Shown piece by piece: positions 27,938 through 36,699 of a DNA stretch of 64,000 nucleotides; within the stretch, counting starts at the first letter, position 1; every line of letters starts with the position of its first letter. Source of the stretch: Nocardia sp. NRRL S-836 (lineage in GTDB: Bacteria; Actinomycetota; Actinomycetes; Mycobacteriales; Pseudonocardiaceae); contig NZ_LGDY01000091.1 in assembly GCF_001279525.1 (NCBI RefSeq), positions 248,001 to 312,000 of the forward strand, in the 5' to 3' direction. Both the position numbers and the translations under genes were made by a program. Below the pieces are notes generated by a model, which did no database searches, was not told where the DNA came from, and saw nothing but the letters and a program-made list of their open reading frames with translations.

Positions 27938-28756
27938 TCAGCCGGTGGAGCGGCTTTCCTTCACCGAGGACTTGCCGCAGACGAGCCAGCCGGAGTCCTT
28001 CTTCTGCAGCGTCATGCTGTACAGGATGAAGCCCTTCTCGCCCTTGGCGTTCACCAGGTCGTCCATCCGCAGGTCGAACGTACCGGTGTCACCCGAGACC
28101 GACACCTTGCTCACGTTCACCCTGGGGGCGGTCTGCGGTGGCTGCTTCGCGCCCTCGCCCTCCTTGATGAAGCCGGGACAGGCCACCTCGGAGAACTTCG
28201 CGGCCGTCATCGAGCCCTCTTTCAGCGACGCGAGCATGATGTCGCCGAACTTCTTGGCGGTCGTTTCCGCGGCCTTGTCCTGACCACCTGGGTTCTTGCC
28301 GTCGGTCGTGGAGGTCTTCGGGCTGCTCGTGGTGCTCGTGTCGCTACCGGAGGTGGGGCCGGGGGTGACGTCCGGCGCCGCGGACTTGCCGTCGTCGCCG
28401 CTGAGCAGCACGGCGGCCGTGATGCCGCCGCCGAGGACGACGACCACGGCCGCGATCACGCCGATGACCAGGCCGGTCTTCTTCTTGGGCGGCGGACCGC
28501 CGGGGCCGCCGTAACCCGGCTGCTGGCCGTACTGACCCGGCTGCCCGTAGGGCCCCTGCTGCCGGCCGTGCGGAGGCTGCTGCGGGTACCCGCCGCCCGG
28601 CTGGCCGAACGGCGCCTGCTGCGGCTGGCCGTACGGGCCGGGCTGCTGTCCGTAGCCGGGCTGCTGCGGCTGGCCCCAGCCGGGCTGCGGCTGCTGGCCG
28701 TACCCGTGTTGCGGCTGCGGGCCGTGCGGACCGCCTGGTTGCGGCGGGTAGGTCAT
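27938..28756 (-). CDS. Paralogous membrane protein with Pro/Gly/Tyr/Gln-rich N-terminus
   Basis: A 272-residue protein with the same plan as its neighbour. A disordered Gly/Pro/Gln/Tyr head spans 1-95, then PPKKKTGLVIGV and one membrane helix (about 98-118, ending GGGITAAVLLSG), a Thr/Ser linker, and an outer domain (about 160-272) containing a cysteine pair (VACPGF, WLVCGK). The outer domain differs from that of its neighbour far more than the helix does. Both genes share the leader TCGGGGGAGTT before ATG, consistent with tandem duplication. No family name or function is recognised beyond DUF4878-like. Confidence 0.78.
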   Translation of the reverse strand: MTYPPQPGGPHGPQPQHGYGQQPQPGWGQPQQPGYGQQPGPYGQPQQAPFGQPGGGYPQQPPHGRQQGPYGQPGQYGQQPGYGGPGGPPPKKKTGLVIGVIAAVVVVLGGGITAAVLLSGDDGKSAAPDVTPGPTSGSDTSTTSSPKTSTTDGKNPGGQDKAAETTAKKFGDIMLASLKEGSMTAAKFSEVACPGFIKEGEGAKQPPQTAPRVNVSKVSVSGDTGTFDLRMDDLVNAKGEKGFILYSMTLQKKDSGWLVCGKSSVKESRSTG

Positions 28757-29472
28757 CGAAACTCCCCCGATGCGAATGCAGTGATCTTTCCGCTGCACAT
28801 TGTGGTGCCTGGCGCCGGAGCGCGTGGTCGAACGGCCGTCATCGGCGCGCGCGAGTGGCCGGGCACACCACGTGGGGTGGCCGGCCCGCGTTGCGAAGGC
28901 CCTGCCCGATAACGATTGCGGCAACTCCACCGGGAATCGAGGGCGATGCGCTGCGCTGTCGGGGTGGTGCGCCCCTTGCGCCGGCAAAACCACCCGGTTG
29001 GCCGCACGCCGGCCGGAGGTGTCGGAGATCCGTCTCGGCGGGTCCTCCGACGAGCGAGAACGAGGTGGGTAGCGGTGCGTGACCGCCGAACGGAGCACCA
29101 GATCGTCCACCTGGTGGGACGGCGGCACGAACACGCCCGTCGCCGGGCCGAGAACCGTACCAGGTGTGTCCGGGGTCGTCGGAGGGGTGGTCGCGGAGCG
29201 TGGGAACGGGTCACCCGAACCGGTGCTCCCATGACCCTCTCCTCCGACTTCTCGCAGGTCGGGCCGCGTGCCGTGGCACGAGGCGCCGACCGCGGTTTCC
29301 GGGACGCACGGTAGCGGGTAAGCGGGCGAACCGGACACCGAGATGGAGCAGTTGACCTCTGTTGGAGGCGGAGCCGTTGCGTCACACGAGCGAAGATGAT
29401 GTTGTGGGTACCCCATTTTGTCGGTGATCGCCGGTACCGTAATCGGTACGTACACGGGAGGAGGGTGCCGAC
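28757..29472. other. 716-bp intergenic region upstream of mpa
   Basis: No credible gene was found; frames here are short and compositionally random. The last 60 bp are less GC-rich and hold a possible promoter for mpa. The rest shows no strong hairpin or repeat. Confidence 0.45.
29418..29445 (+). promoter_or_regulatory. Possible mpa promoter
   Basis: TTGTCG (29418-29423) and TAATCG (29440-29445) are separated by 16 nt. They lie about 28 nt before the ATG, which has a strong GGGAGGAGGG ribosome site. The -10 match is partial. Confidence 0.35.
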
Positions 29473-31269
29473 ATGCAGCACGGTCATCCCGGCAGCCAAC
29501 CCGATGAGGGTGGCGAGCTGAACCAGGGCAACAATTCCGCTGAGCTGACTGCGCAGATCAGGTTCCTCGAGGACGAGATCGCGTCGTTGCGTCGCAAGCT
29601 GACCGAGTCGCCGCGGCACACGCGGTTGCTCGAGCAGCGCTTGGCTGAGGCGACTGAGCGCGTCAGCCAGCTGACCGAGCGAAACACGAAGCTCATAGAC
29701 ACCCTCCGCGAAGCACGAAGCCAGCTGCTCGCGCTGCGTGAGGAGGTCGACCGGCTGGCCCAACCGCCCAGCGGGTACGGCGTCTTCATGGCGCGGTTCG
29801 ACGACGGGACGGTGGACGTCTTCACCTCCGGCCGCAGGATGCGGGTCGCCGTGTCCCCGGCGGTCGAGCCGGAGAAGCTGTCCTTCGGCCAGTCCGTCCG
29901 CCTCAACGAGGCGCTGACCGTCGTCGAGGCCGGTGGGTTCGAGCGATCGGGTGAGGTCTGCGCGCTGCGGGAGGTGCTCTCCGAGGAAGGGGAGGACCAG
30001 ATCGCCCGCGCGCTGGTCGTCGGCCACGCGGACGAGGAGAGGGTGGTCTGGCTCGCCCAGCCGCTGCTCGACTCGCCGCTCAAGCCCGGCGACTCGCTGC
30101 TCGTCGACTCGAAGGCCGGCTTCGCCTACGAGCGCGTGCCCAAGGCCGAGGTCGAGGACCTCGTGCTCGAAGAGGTCCCGGACATCGACTACTCCGACAT
30201 CGGCGGTCTGTCCCGGCAGATCGAGCAGATCCGCGATGCCGTGGAGCTGCCGTTCCTGCACGCGGACCTGTTCCGCGAGTACGAGCTGCGCCCGCCCAAG
30301 GGCGTGCTGCTCTACGGCCCTCCCGGCTGCGGCAAGACGCTCATCGCCAAGGCCGTCGCCAACTCGCTCGCCAAGAAGGTGCGCGAGATCCGCGGGGAGA
30401 CCGACAAGCAGGCCAAGTCGTACTTCCTCAACATCAAGGGTCCCGAGCTCCTCAACAAGTTCGTCGGCGAGACCGAGCGGCACATCCGCCTGATCTTTCA
30501 GCGAGCTCGTGAGAAGGCGTCCGAGGGCACCCCGGTGATCGTGTTCTTCGACGAGATGGACTCGATCTTCCGCACCCGCGGTTCCGGTGTGTCGTCCGAC
30601 GTCGAGACGACGATCGTGCCCCAGCTGCTCTCGGAGATCGACGGCGTCGAGGGCCTGGAGAACGTCATCGTCATCGGCGCCTCCAACCGCGAGGACATGA
30701 TCGACCCGGCGATCCTGCGGCCCGGCCGCCTCGACGTGAAGATCAAGATCGAGCGGCCGGACGCCGAGGGCGCGAAGGACATCTTCAACAAGTACCTGAC
30801 GCCGAACCTCCCGCTGCACGCCGACGACCTCGCCGAGTTCGGCGGGGACCCGAAGGCCTGCATCGAGGGCATGGTGCAGCACACCGTCGAGCGCATGTAC
30901 GAGGAGTCGGAGGACAACCGGTTCCTGGAGGTCACCTACGCCAACGGTGACAAGGAAGTCCTGTACTTCCGGGACTTCAACTCCGGCGCCATGATCCAGA
31001 ACATCGTCGACAGGGCCAAGAAGGCGGCGATCAAGTCGCTGCTCGACACCAAGCAGCCCGGCCTCTCGGTCCGGCACCTGCAGGCGGCCATCATCGACGA
31101 GTTCGCCGAGAACGAGGACCTGCCGAACACCACGAACCCCGACGACTGGGCACGCATCTCGGGCAAGAAGGGCGAGCGGATCGTCTACATCCGCACGCTC
31201 GTCACCGGGAAGAACCAGGAGGCGGGCCGGGCGATCGACACGGCCACGAACACCGGCACCTACCTGTAG
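29473..31269 (+). CDS. mpa: Proteasome-associated ATPase Mpa/ARC
   Basis: Mpa forms a hexamer that captures Pup through its coiled coils, unfolds the tagged protein and threads it into PrcBA. The 598-residue protein has an N-terminal coiled coil (about 22-85), a double OB region (about 90-235; [18 protein letters not shown]) and an AAA+ domain. Walker A is GPPGCGKT (about 282-289), Walker B is [10 protein letters not shown] (about 355-364), and arginine-finger residues lie in LRPGRLD. The C-terminus ends Thr-Tyr-Leu, like the Gln-Tyr-Leu tail that docks into the 20S core. It is monocistronic, with terminator behind it. Confidence 0.97.
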   Translation: MQHGHPGSQPDEGGELNQGNNSAELTAQIRFLEDEIASLRRKLTESPRHTRLLEQRLAEATERVSQLTERNTKLIDTLREARSQLLALREEVDRLAQPPSGYGVFMARFDDGTVDVFTSGRRMRVAVSPAVEPEKLSFGQSVRLNEALTVVEAGGFERSGEVCALREVLSEEGEDQIARALVVGHADEERVVWLAQPLLDSPLKPGDSLLVDSKAGFAYERVPKAEVEDLVLEEVPDIDYSDIGGLSRQIEQIRDAVELPFLHADLFREYELRPPKGVLLYGPPGCGKTLIAKAVANSLAKKVREIRGETDKQAKSYFLNIKGPELLNKFVGETERHIRLIFQRAREKASEGTPVIVFFDEMDSIFRTRGSGVSSDVETTIVPQLLSEIDGVEGLENVIVIGASNREDMIDPAILRPGRLDVKIKIERPDAEGAKDIFNKYLTPNLPLHADDLAEFGGDPKACIEGMVQHTVERMYEESEDNRFLEVTYANGDKEVLYFRDFNSGAMIQNIVDRAKKAAIKSLLDTKQPGLSVRHLQAAIIDEFAENEDLPNTTNPDDWARISGKKGERIVYIRTLVTGKNQEAGRAIDTATNTGTYL

Positions 31270-31279
31270 GACAGCACAC

Positions 31280-31320
31280 CCGAACCGCCCCGGTCGCTCC
31301 TCGCGGCCGGGGCGGTTCGG
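31280..31320. terminator. Bidirectional terminator after mpa
   Basis: A 14-bp perfect stem (CCGAACCGCCCCGG and complement) with a 13-nt loop lies between convergent genes. Confidence 0.85.
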
Positions 31321-31325
31321 CGTTG

Positions 31326-31952
31326 TCAGACCAGGCCCGACTCGTAGGCCGCGATCACCAGCTGCGCCCGGTCGCGTGCGTGCAGCTTCGCCAGCAGGTT
31401 CCCGATGTGCGTCTTCACCGTGCCCGTGCTGACGTGCAGCGCCGCCATGATCTCCGCGTTGGACAGCCCGCGGGCGATCAGCAGCAGCACCTCCTTCTCC
31501 CGCTCGGTCAGCCGCTCCAGCCCCCGCACCGCCGGTGACGAGGGGCGGCGCACGAACTCCGCGATCAGCTGCCGCGTGACCGACGGCGACAGCAGCGACT
31601 CGCCGGACGCCACCACCCGGATCGCGGTCAGCAGCTCGGCCGGCGGCGTGTCCTTGAGCAGGAACCCGGAGGCACCGGCGCGCAACGCCCCGAACACGTA
31701 CTCGTCGAGGCCGAACGTGGTCAGCACCAGCACCTTGGGGCCGTTCAGCCGCCGGGTTGCCTCGATGCCGTCCACCTCCGGCATGCGGATGTCCATCAGC
31801 ACGACGTCGGGCTCCAGCGACGCGGCCAGCGCGACCGCCTCGGCACCGGTGCCGGCCTCGCCCACCACGGTCAGGTCCGGTTCGTTGTCCACCAGCAGGC
31901 GGAAGCTGGCGCGCAGCAACGCCTGGTCGTCGACGATCAGCACGCGGGTCAT
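31326..31952 (-). CDS. NarL/LuxR-family two-component response regulator
   Basis: A 208-residue regulator. The receiver domain (1-118) has acidic pocket Asp8/Asp9, phospho-acceptor Asp54 (VLMDIRMPEVDG) and Lys in LLKDTPP. The C-terminal LuxR helix-turn-helix is LTEREKEVLLLIARGLSNAEIMAALHVSTGTVKTHI. ATGA overlap joins it to the sensor kinase upstream. The divergent ABC exporter is the likely target through the twin dyads between them. Confidence 0.94.
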   Translation of the reverse strand: MTRVLIVDDQALLRASFRLLVDNEPDLTVVGEAGTGAEAVALAASLEPDVVLMDIRMPEVDGIEATRRLNGPKVLVLTTFGLDEYVFGALRAGASGFLLKDTPPAELLTAIRVVASGESLLSPSVTRQLIAEFVRRPSSPAVRGLERLTEREKEVLLLIARGLSNAEIMAALHVSTGTVKTHIGNLLAKLHARDRAQLVIAAYESGLV

Positions 31953-33016
31953 CGGTGCGGCAGCTCCGCCACGACCCGGAAGCCACCGCCGGTGCCCGGT
32001 CCGGCGCTGAACTCGCCGCCGTACACCGCCACCCGTTCCCGCATCCCGATCAACCCGTGTCCCACACCGAGCTCCTTCACCCCAGGTCCGTCGTCGGTCA
32101 CCTCGACCCGCACCGACGACGGCGTCACGTCCACCACCACCGTGCACGAGGCCGGTGCCGCGTGCTTCACGACGTTCGTCAGCGCCTCCTGCACGATCCG
32201 GTACGCCGACAGCCCGACGCCCTCCGGCACGGCGGCGTCACCCCGCACGTCCAACGTGACGCGCACGCCGGCCAGTGACGCGCGGTCGGCCAGCTCGGCC
32301 AGCCCGTCGAGGCCGGGGGAGGGGGCCAGCGCGGCGTCGGAGCGCAGCACGCCGAGCAGCCCGCGCATCTCGGTCAGCGCGGCCCGGCTGGTCTCGGAGA
32401 TGACGGTCAGGGCCGCGTAGGCATGTTCGGGTGAGCGCACATGTGCGGCGTTGCCCGCCTGCACCGCGATCAGGGAGAGGTTGTGCGCCACCACGTCGTG
32501 CAGCTCGCGGGCGATGCGCATGCGTTCGTCGGTCAGCGCCTGCTCGGACCGCTGGGAGAGCTCCCGCTCCAGCATCGACCGCCGCAGCCGGGTCGTGTAG
32601 CCGATGGCCCACACGGCGCCCAGCGAGGCGATGACGACCAGCACGTTCTCCGGTTCCCCTCCGGAGACGCCGGAGATCGCGACCACGGCGACCGCGCACC
32701 CGGCGAGCGACCACGTCCGTGAGCACTGCACGGCGACGGTGTACAGCGCGAAGCACACCGCCCCCACCGGGGCGCCGAGCGCTTCTGTCGGCAGCACCTG
32801 GCCGATCACCACCGCCACCGTGGCCGCCGTGGTGACCGCCAGCGCGGGCACCGGCCAGATCCGCCGCACCGCGACCGGCAGCGCGACGAGTGCGGTGGAG
32901 GGCAGGACGAGCCACCACGGCTTCTCCTGGTGCTCCACCATGGCGTAGCCCACCAGGACGCCGATCACCACCGCGGCGGTGAGGTCGACCAGGTAGAGGT
33001 GCAGTCTCGCGATCAC
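31949..33016 (-). CDS. Two-component sensor histidine kinase (HisKA_3 type)
   Basis: A 355-residue kinase. Several membrane segments span about 10-140. The dimerisation domain has phospho-accepting His173 in ERMRIARELHDVVAHNLS. The ATPase domain (about 260-355) has the N box EALTNVVKHA, and the G boxes DDGPG and GHGLIGMRERV. GTG 33016 has TACGGT 7 nt upstream and no ribosome site. It lacks an obvious outer sensor domain, as in kinases that sense cell-envelope stress within the membrane. It is paired with the response regulator downstream. Confidence 0.93.
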   Translation of the reverse strand: MIARLHLYLVDLTAAVVIGVLVGYAMVEHQEKPWWLVLPSTALVALPVAVRRIWPVPALAVTTAATVAVVIGQVLPTEALGAPVGAVCFALYTVAVQCSRTWSLAGCAVAVVAISGVSGGEPENVLVVIASLGAVWAIGYTTRLRRSMLERELSQRSEQALTDERMRIARELHDVVAHNLSLIAVQAGNAAHVRSPEHAYAALTVISETSRAALTEMRGLLGVLRSDAALAPSPGLDGLAELADRASLAGVRVTLDVRGDAAVPEGVGLSAYRIVQEALTNVVKHAAPASCTVVVDVTPSSVRVEVTDDGPGVKELGVGHGLIGMRERVAVYGGEFSAGPGTGGGFRVVAELPHR

Positions 33017-33023
33017 GGTCCCG

Positions 33024-33029
33024 ACCGTA
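33024..33029 (-). promoter_or_regulatory. Predicted -10 of the leaderless sensor-kinase operon
   Basis: On the minus strand TACGGT ends 7 nt before GTG 33016, with no Shine-Dalgarno sequence. Confidence 0.5.
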
Positions 33030-33051
33030 ACGAGCACCCGGCCGCGACGCC

Positions 33052-33092
33052 TCGGACCACGGTCCGATTCCCTGGTTCGGACCTCGGGCCGA
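33052..33092. promoter_or_regulatory. Twin dyads in the kinase/ABC-exporter divergent region
   Basis: TCGGACCACGGTCCGA (33052-33067, perfect arms) and TCGGACCTCGGGCCGA (33077-33092) match at 14 of 16 positions and are spaced 25 bp centre to centre. They are good candidates for binding sites of the adjacent response regulator. Confidence 0.5.
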
Positions 33093-33127
33093 TCCGCCGC
33101 ACGTGCGCACAGCCGACGCTGTTGCGC

Positions 33128-33829
33128 ATGATCGAGGTGCGGAACCTGACCAAGAGATACGACGGCACGACAGCGGTCGACGGGCTGTCGTTCACCGTCC
33201 GGCCCGGAGTGGTGACGGGCTTCCTCGGCCCCAACGGCGCCGGCAAGTCCACGACGATGCGCATGATCGTCGGCCTGGACCGGCCCACCGGGGGCGAGGC
33301 GCTCGTCGGCGGCCGGCGGTACGCGGACCTGGACCACCCGCTGCGCCACGTCGGCGTGCTGCTGGACCCGTCGGCCGTGCACCACGGGCGCAGCGCGCTG
33401 GACCACCTGCGCTGGCTCGCGGCGAGCAACGGCATCAGCCGTGCGCGTGCGGTCGAGCTGGTGGAACGGGTCGGGCTGGGCGGCGTGCGCGACCGGCGGA
33501 TCAAGGCGTTGTCGCTGGGCATGAAGCAACGGCTCGGCGTCGCGGCGGCGCTGCTGGGCGACCCGCAGGTGCTGATGTTCGACGAACCGGTCAACGGCCT
33601 GGACCCCGAGGGCGTGCGGTGGATCCGCGACCTGATGCGGTCGCTCGCGCGGGAGGGCCGCACGGTCTTCGTCTCCAGTCACCTGATGAGCGAGATGGCG
33701 CTGACCGCCGACCACGTCGTGATCGTCGCAAGAGGACGGCTGATCCAGGAGACGCCGATGGAGGCGTTGACCCGCAACGGTTCCCTGGAGGACGCCTACC
33801 TCGACCTGACCTCGGGGAGGGGACTGTGA
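33128..33829 (+). CDS. ABC transporter ATP-binding protein
   Basis: A 233-residue, short-form ATPase. Walker A is GPNGAGKST (34-42), the signature region LSLGMKQRL lies near 127-135, Walker B is VLMFDEPVNGLDP near 148-160, and the H-loop is SSHL. It resembles ATPases of bacitracin/lantibiotic-type exporters whose expression is controlled by a neighbouring two-component system. Its stop overlaps the permease start (GTGA). The substrate is unknown. Confidence 0.92.
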   Translation: MIEVRNLTKRYDGTTAVDGLSFTVRPGVVTGFLGPNGAGKSTTMRMIVGLDRPTGGEALVGGRRYADLDHPLRHVGVLLDPSAVHHGRSALDHLRWLAASNGISRARAVELVERVGLGGVRDRRIKALSLGMKQRLGVAAALLGDPQVLMFDEPVNGLDPEGVRWIRDLMRSLAREGRTVFVSSHLMSEMALTADHVVIVARGRLIQETPMEALTRNGSLEDAYLDLTSGRGL

Positions 33830-34581
33830 GGAACGCACTCGCCGCGGAGTGGCTCAAGCTGCGGACCGTCCGCGCGCCGTACGGGCTGGTCGCCGTCATC
33901 GGGCTGGTGCTGGTCTCGGGCGCGTTGCTGTCGTGGCTGATGGTCCAGGACTACGACACCTCGGCGGCCGCGGAACAGGCCAGGTTCGCCTCCGCGGACA
34001 GCAGCGTGGTGATCACGCCCGTGGTCCAGTTCCTCGTCGCCGCGCTCGGCGCGCTGGTCGCGACGTCCGACCCGAGGCTCGCCGCACTGACCGCCGTGCC
34101 GGACCGGAAGCGCTTGCTGGCCGCCAAAACCGTGCTCGTCGCGGCCCTGGCCGTGGTCCTCGGCGCGGCCGCCCTCGCGGTGAGCACCGGCTCCAGCTGG
34201 TTGATCATGGGGGACCGGCCGCCGCCGATCGCGCCCTGGGACGGCCTGGGGGACGTGCTGCCGTGGACCGGTGCGGCGGTGCTGTCGATCCTCGTGACGG
34301 GTCTGGCAGGCCTGGGGATCGGGCTCGCCGTGCGGTCGACCGCCGTCACGATCGTTGTGGTGGGCCTGCTGCTGTGGGGTCTGCCCGCGATCACGCCGAT
34401 GCTGCCGCCTCCGTGGCACATCGACGCCTCGGCGGTGATGGTGCCGTACCTGGTGTGGGAGGTGGCCGGCGTGGTGGAGGACCCGCCGCTGGGCCCGGTG
34501 GCCGCCGTCGCCTGTTTGCTGGCGTACGTGATGGTGACGCTGAGTACCGGAACTGTCGCCTTTCTACGACGAGATGCTTGA
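33826..34581 (+). CDS. ABC-2-type permease
   Basis: A 251-residue membrane protein with six hydrophobic segments: near 18-40, 60-80, 98-120, 145-168, 172-190 and 218-240. The start AAEWLKLRTVRAPYGL is typical of ABC-2 permeases of the BcrB/NatB type. GTG 33826 overlaps the ATPase stop by 4 nt. With the ATPase it forms a small exporter, likely controlled by the divergent two-component system. Confidence 0.88.
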   Translation: MRNALAAEWLKLRTVRAPYGLVAVIGLVLVSGALLSWLMVQDYDTSAAAEQARFASADSSVVITPVVQFLVAALGALVATSDPRLAALTAVPDRKRLLAAKTVLVAALAVVLGAAALAVSTGSSWLIMGDRPPPIAPWDGLGDVLPWTGAAVLSILVTGLAGLGIGLAVRSTAVTIVVVGLLLWGLPAITPMLPPPWHIDASAVMVPYLVWEVAGVVEDPPLGPVAAVACLLAYVMVTLSTGTVAFLRRDA

Positions 34582-34639
34582 CGTTCTCTTGGGACGGCCT
34601 TTAAGGTCGTCTCTACCTTTAATCCGTAAGGAAACTTAC
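34578..34639 (+). promoter_or_regulatory. Promoter/operator region of the GH5 gene
   Basis: A -35-like TTGACG (34578) lies 17 nt before TTAAGG (34601), a poor -10. Two dyads follow: TTAAGGT...ACCTTTAA (34601-34622) and GTAAG-GAAA-CTTAC (34626-34639). This AT-rich patch stands out in GC-rich DNA and probably binds a carbon-source regulator. Confidence 0.4.
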
Positions 34640-34679
34640 TTATCTAATCCGCCGCCGACAGTTCGAGAGGAGACGCTCA

Positions 34680-35735
34680 ATGGCTTGGCAGAGGTCTGTG
34701 GTCGCGCTCGCCGCGGCACTCGTGCTCCCCCTGACCGGTGTGATGGCGGGCAGCTCGGTCGCCGCCGCGCCCGTGGGTGACGTCTCCGCGGCCGCGCTGC
34801 CGGCGGGTTCGCCCGCGGCGGTCAACGGTCAGCTGAAGGTGTGCGGCGTCAAGCTGTGCAACAAGAACGGCAAGCAGATCCAGCTGCGCGGCATGAGCAC
34901 GCACGGCATCCAGTGGTACTCCCAGTGCGTCAAGACCGCGTCGCTCGACGCGCTCGCGAACGACTGGAAGGCCGACGTCCTGCGCATCTCGCTGTACGTC
35001 CAGGAGGGTGGCTACGAGTCCAACCCCCGCAAGTTCACCGACATGGTGCACGGCTACATCGAGGAAGCCACCAAGCGCGGCCTGTACGCCCTCGTCGACT
35101 GGCACCAGCTCTCGCCGGGCGACCCGAACCACAACACCACGCGCGCCAAGACGTTCTTCAAGGAGATCGCGCAGCGCCACAAGGACAAGACGAACATCAT
35201 CTACGACATCGCCAACGAGCCGAACGGCGTGTCGTGGGCGAAGGTCAAGTCCTACGCGGAGGCCGTCATCCCGACCATCCGCGCGGAGGACCCGGACAGC
35301 CTCGTGCTCGTCGGCACGCACGGCTGGTCGACCTTCGGCCTGTCCGACGGCAAGGACGTCAACGAGGTCAGCCGCAACAAGGTCAACGCCTCGAACCTGA
35401 TGTACACGTTCCACTTCTACGCCAAGGACCACCGCGACTCGTACCTGAACGCGTTGCGCACGGTGTCGAGCCAGGTGCCGGTCTTCGTCACCGAGTTCGG
35501 CTCGCAGGAGGCCTCCGGTGACGGTCCCAACGACTTCACCATGGCGAACAGGTTCATCACGTTCATGAAGGAGGCCAAGATCTCCTGGACGAACTGGAAC
35601 TTCTCCGACGACCACCGCACCGGCGCGGTGTTCAAGAGCGGCACGTGCTCGGGCAGCGGCTTCACCGGTGAGGGGCCGCTCAAGGACGCCGGCAAGTGGG
35701 TGCGCAACCACATCCGCACCGCCGACGACTTCTGA
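34680..35735 (+). CDS. Secreted glycoside hydrolase family 5 endoglucanase (cellulase)
   Basis: A 351-residue exported enzyme. A signal peptide (1-30, ending AAA) precedes a short linker and a GH5 domain (about 48-345) that should cut beta-1,4-glucans. Acid/base Glu180 is in IYDIANEPNG and nucleophile Glu272 in VFVTEFGSQ. Other hallmarks are GMSTHGIQWY, LRISLYVQEGG and DWHQLSPGDPN. There is no cellulose-binding module. GAGAGGAGACG lies before the ATG. The dyads just upstream suggest induction by a sugar regulator encoded elsewhere. Confidence 0.94.
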   Translation: MAWQRSVVALAAALVLPLTGVMAGSSVAAAPVGDVSAAALPAGSPAAVNGQLKVCGVKLCNKNGKQIQLRGMSTHGIQWYSQCVKTASLDALANDWKADVLRISLYVQEGGYESNPRKFTDMVHGYIEEATKRGLYALVDWHQLSPGDPNHNTTRAKTFFKEIAQRHKDKTNIIYDIANEPNGVSWAKVKSYAEAVIPTIRAEDPDSLVLVGTHGWSTFGLSDGKDVNEVSRNKVNASNLMYTFHFYAKDHRDSYLNALRTVSSQVPVFVTEFGSQEASGDGPNDFTMANRFITFMKEAKISWTNWNFSDDHRTGAVFKSGTCSGSGFTGEGPLKDAGKWVRNHIRTADDF

Positions 35736-35760
35736 CGAACCCCGGCCCGGCGGGTCACCT

Positions 35761-35788
35761 GAACGGCGGTCCCACGGGGCCGCCGTTC
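35761..35788. terminator. Terminator after the GH5 gene
   Basis: GAACGGCGG pairs with CCGCCGTTC (9 bp) around a 10-nt loop, just after the GH5 stop. Confidence 0.65.
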
Positions 35789-35807
35789 GGCGTCGGCGGC
35801 GCCGTTT

Positions 35808-35813
35808 TACGGT
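35808..35813 (+). promoter_or_regulatory. Predicted -10 of the leaderless aldo/keto reductase gene
   Basis: TACGGT ends 7 nt before ATG 35821, with no Shine-Dalgarno sequence. Confidence 0.5.
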
Positions 35814-35820
35814 AGTCGGC

Positions 35821-36699
35821 ATGGCACAACTCGCTCTGGGTCTCGCGTCGCTCGGTCGTCCCGCCTACATCAACCTCGGCCGTGAGGACGCGTTGCCACG
35901 GGTGCGCGACGTCGACGCCATGCGCGCGCAGTGCCACCTCGTGCTCGACGAGGCGTACGAGATGGGCATCAGGTGGGTCGACGCGGCACGGTCGTACGGC
36001 CTCGCGGAGCAGTTCCTGTCCGAGTGGCTGCCGGGCCACGAGGACGTGACCGTGTCCAGCAAGTGGGGCTACGCCTACACCGCGGACTGGCGGCCCGACG
36101 CCGAGGTGCACGAGGTCAAGGAGCACTCGCTGGCCCGTTTCACCCGGCAGTGGGCCGAAACCTCCGCATTGCTGCCGAAGGTCGGCCTCTACCAGGTGCA
36201 CTCGCTGACCGCCGACAGCCCGCTGTTCACCGACCGGGCGCTGCAGGAGGCGATGGTCGCGACCGGCGTCCCGCTCGGGTTCTCCACCTCGGGCCCGAAC
36301 CAGGCCGACGCCATCCGCAAGGCCCTCGACCTCGGCATCTTCGGGTCCGTCCAGTCCACCTGGAACGTGCTGGAGACCTCCGCGGCCGCGGCACTCGGCG
36401 AGGCGCACGCCGCCGGGCTGACCGTGATCATCAAGGAGGGCATGGCGAACGGCCGGCTCGCCGTGCGGGCGCCGGAACCCGTTGTCGCGCAAGCGAAGGA
36501 GCTGGGCGTCGGCACGGACGCCGTGGCGCTGGCCGCCGTCGCCCAGCAGCCGTGGGTGGACGTCGTGCTGTCCGGTGCGGCGAGCCCGGAGCAGCTGCGG
36601 TCCAACGCGGCGGGCCTGACCGTCGAGGTCGTGCTGCCCGACCTCTCCGAACCGGCCGAGCAGTACTGGGCGACGCGGTCAGCGCTCAGCTGGAACTAG
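35821..36699 (+). CDS. Aldo/keto reductase family oxidoreductase
   Basis: A 292-residue TIM-barrel NADPH-dependent reductase. The catalytic tetrad is recognisable: Asp54 and Tyr59 (WVDAARSYG), Lys81 (SSKWGY) and His127 (YQVHSL). Cofactor-phosphate residues are expected near the C-terminal VVLSGAASPEQLRSN. It is more distant from well-studied AKRs at the cofactor end. The substrate is unknown. The 3' end overlaps the NUDIX gene on the other strand by 14 nt. Confidence 0.88.
   Translation: MAQLALGLASLGRPAYINLGREDALPRVRDVDAMRAQCHLVLDEAYEMGIRWVDAARSYGLAEQFLSEWLPGHEDVTVSSKWGYAYTADWRPDAEVHEVKEHSLARFTRQWAETSALLPKVGLYQVHSLTADSPLFTDRALQEAMVATGVPLGFSTSGPNQADAIRKALDLGIFGSVQSTWNVLETSAAAALGEAHAAGLTVIIKEGMANGRLAVRAPEPVVAQAKELGVGTDAVALAAVAQQPWVDVVLSGAASPEQLRSNAAGLTVEVVLPDLSEPAEQYWATRSALSWN

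Noticed and set aside
29231..29314. Short frame of 27 codons before mpa
   Set aside because: It has no ribosome site, no family resemblance and an unremarkable composition.
28753..31986. Over 1000-codon open frame on the minus strand across mpa
   Set aside because: It is the antisense shadow of mpa and the gap before it, with composition typical of reversed GC-rich coding DNA.
35668..35820. N-terminal extension of the aldo/keto reductase
   Set aside because: It overlaps the end of the GH5 gene and the terminator. The conserved protein starts at ATG 35821 right after the -10 element.
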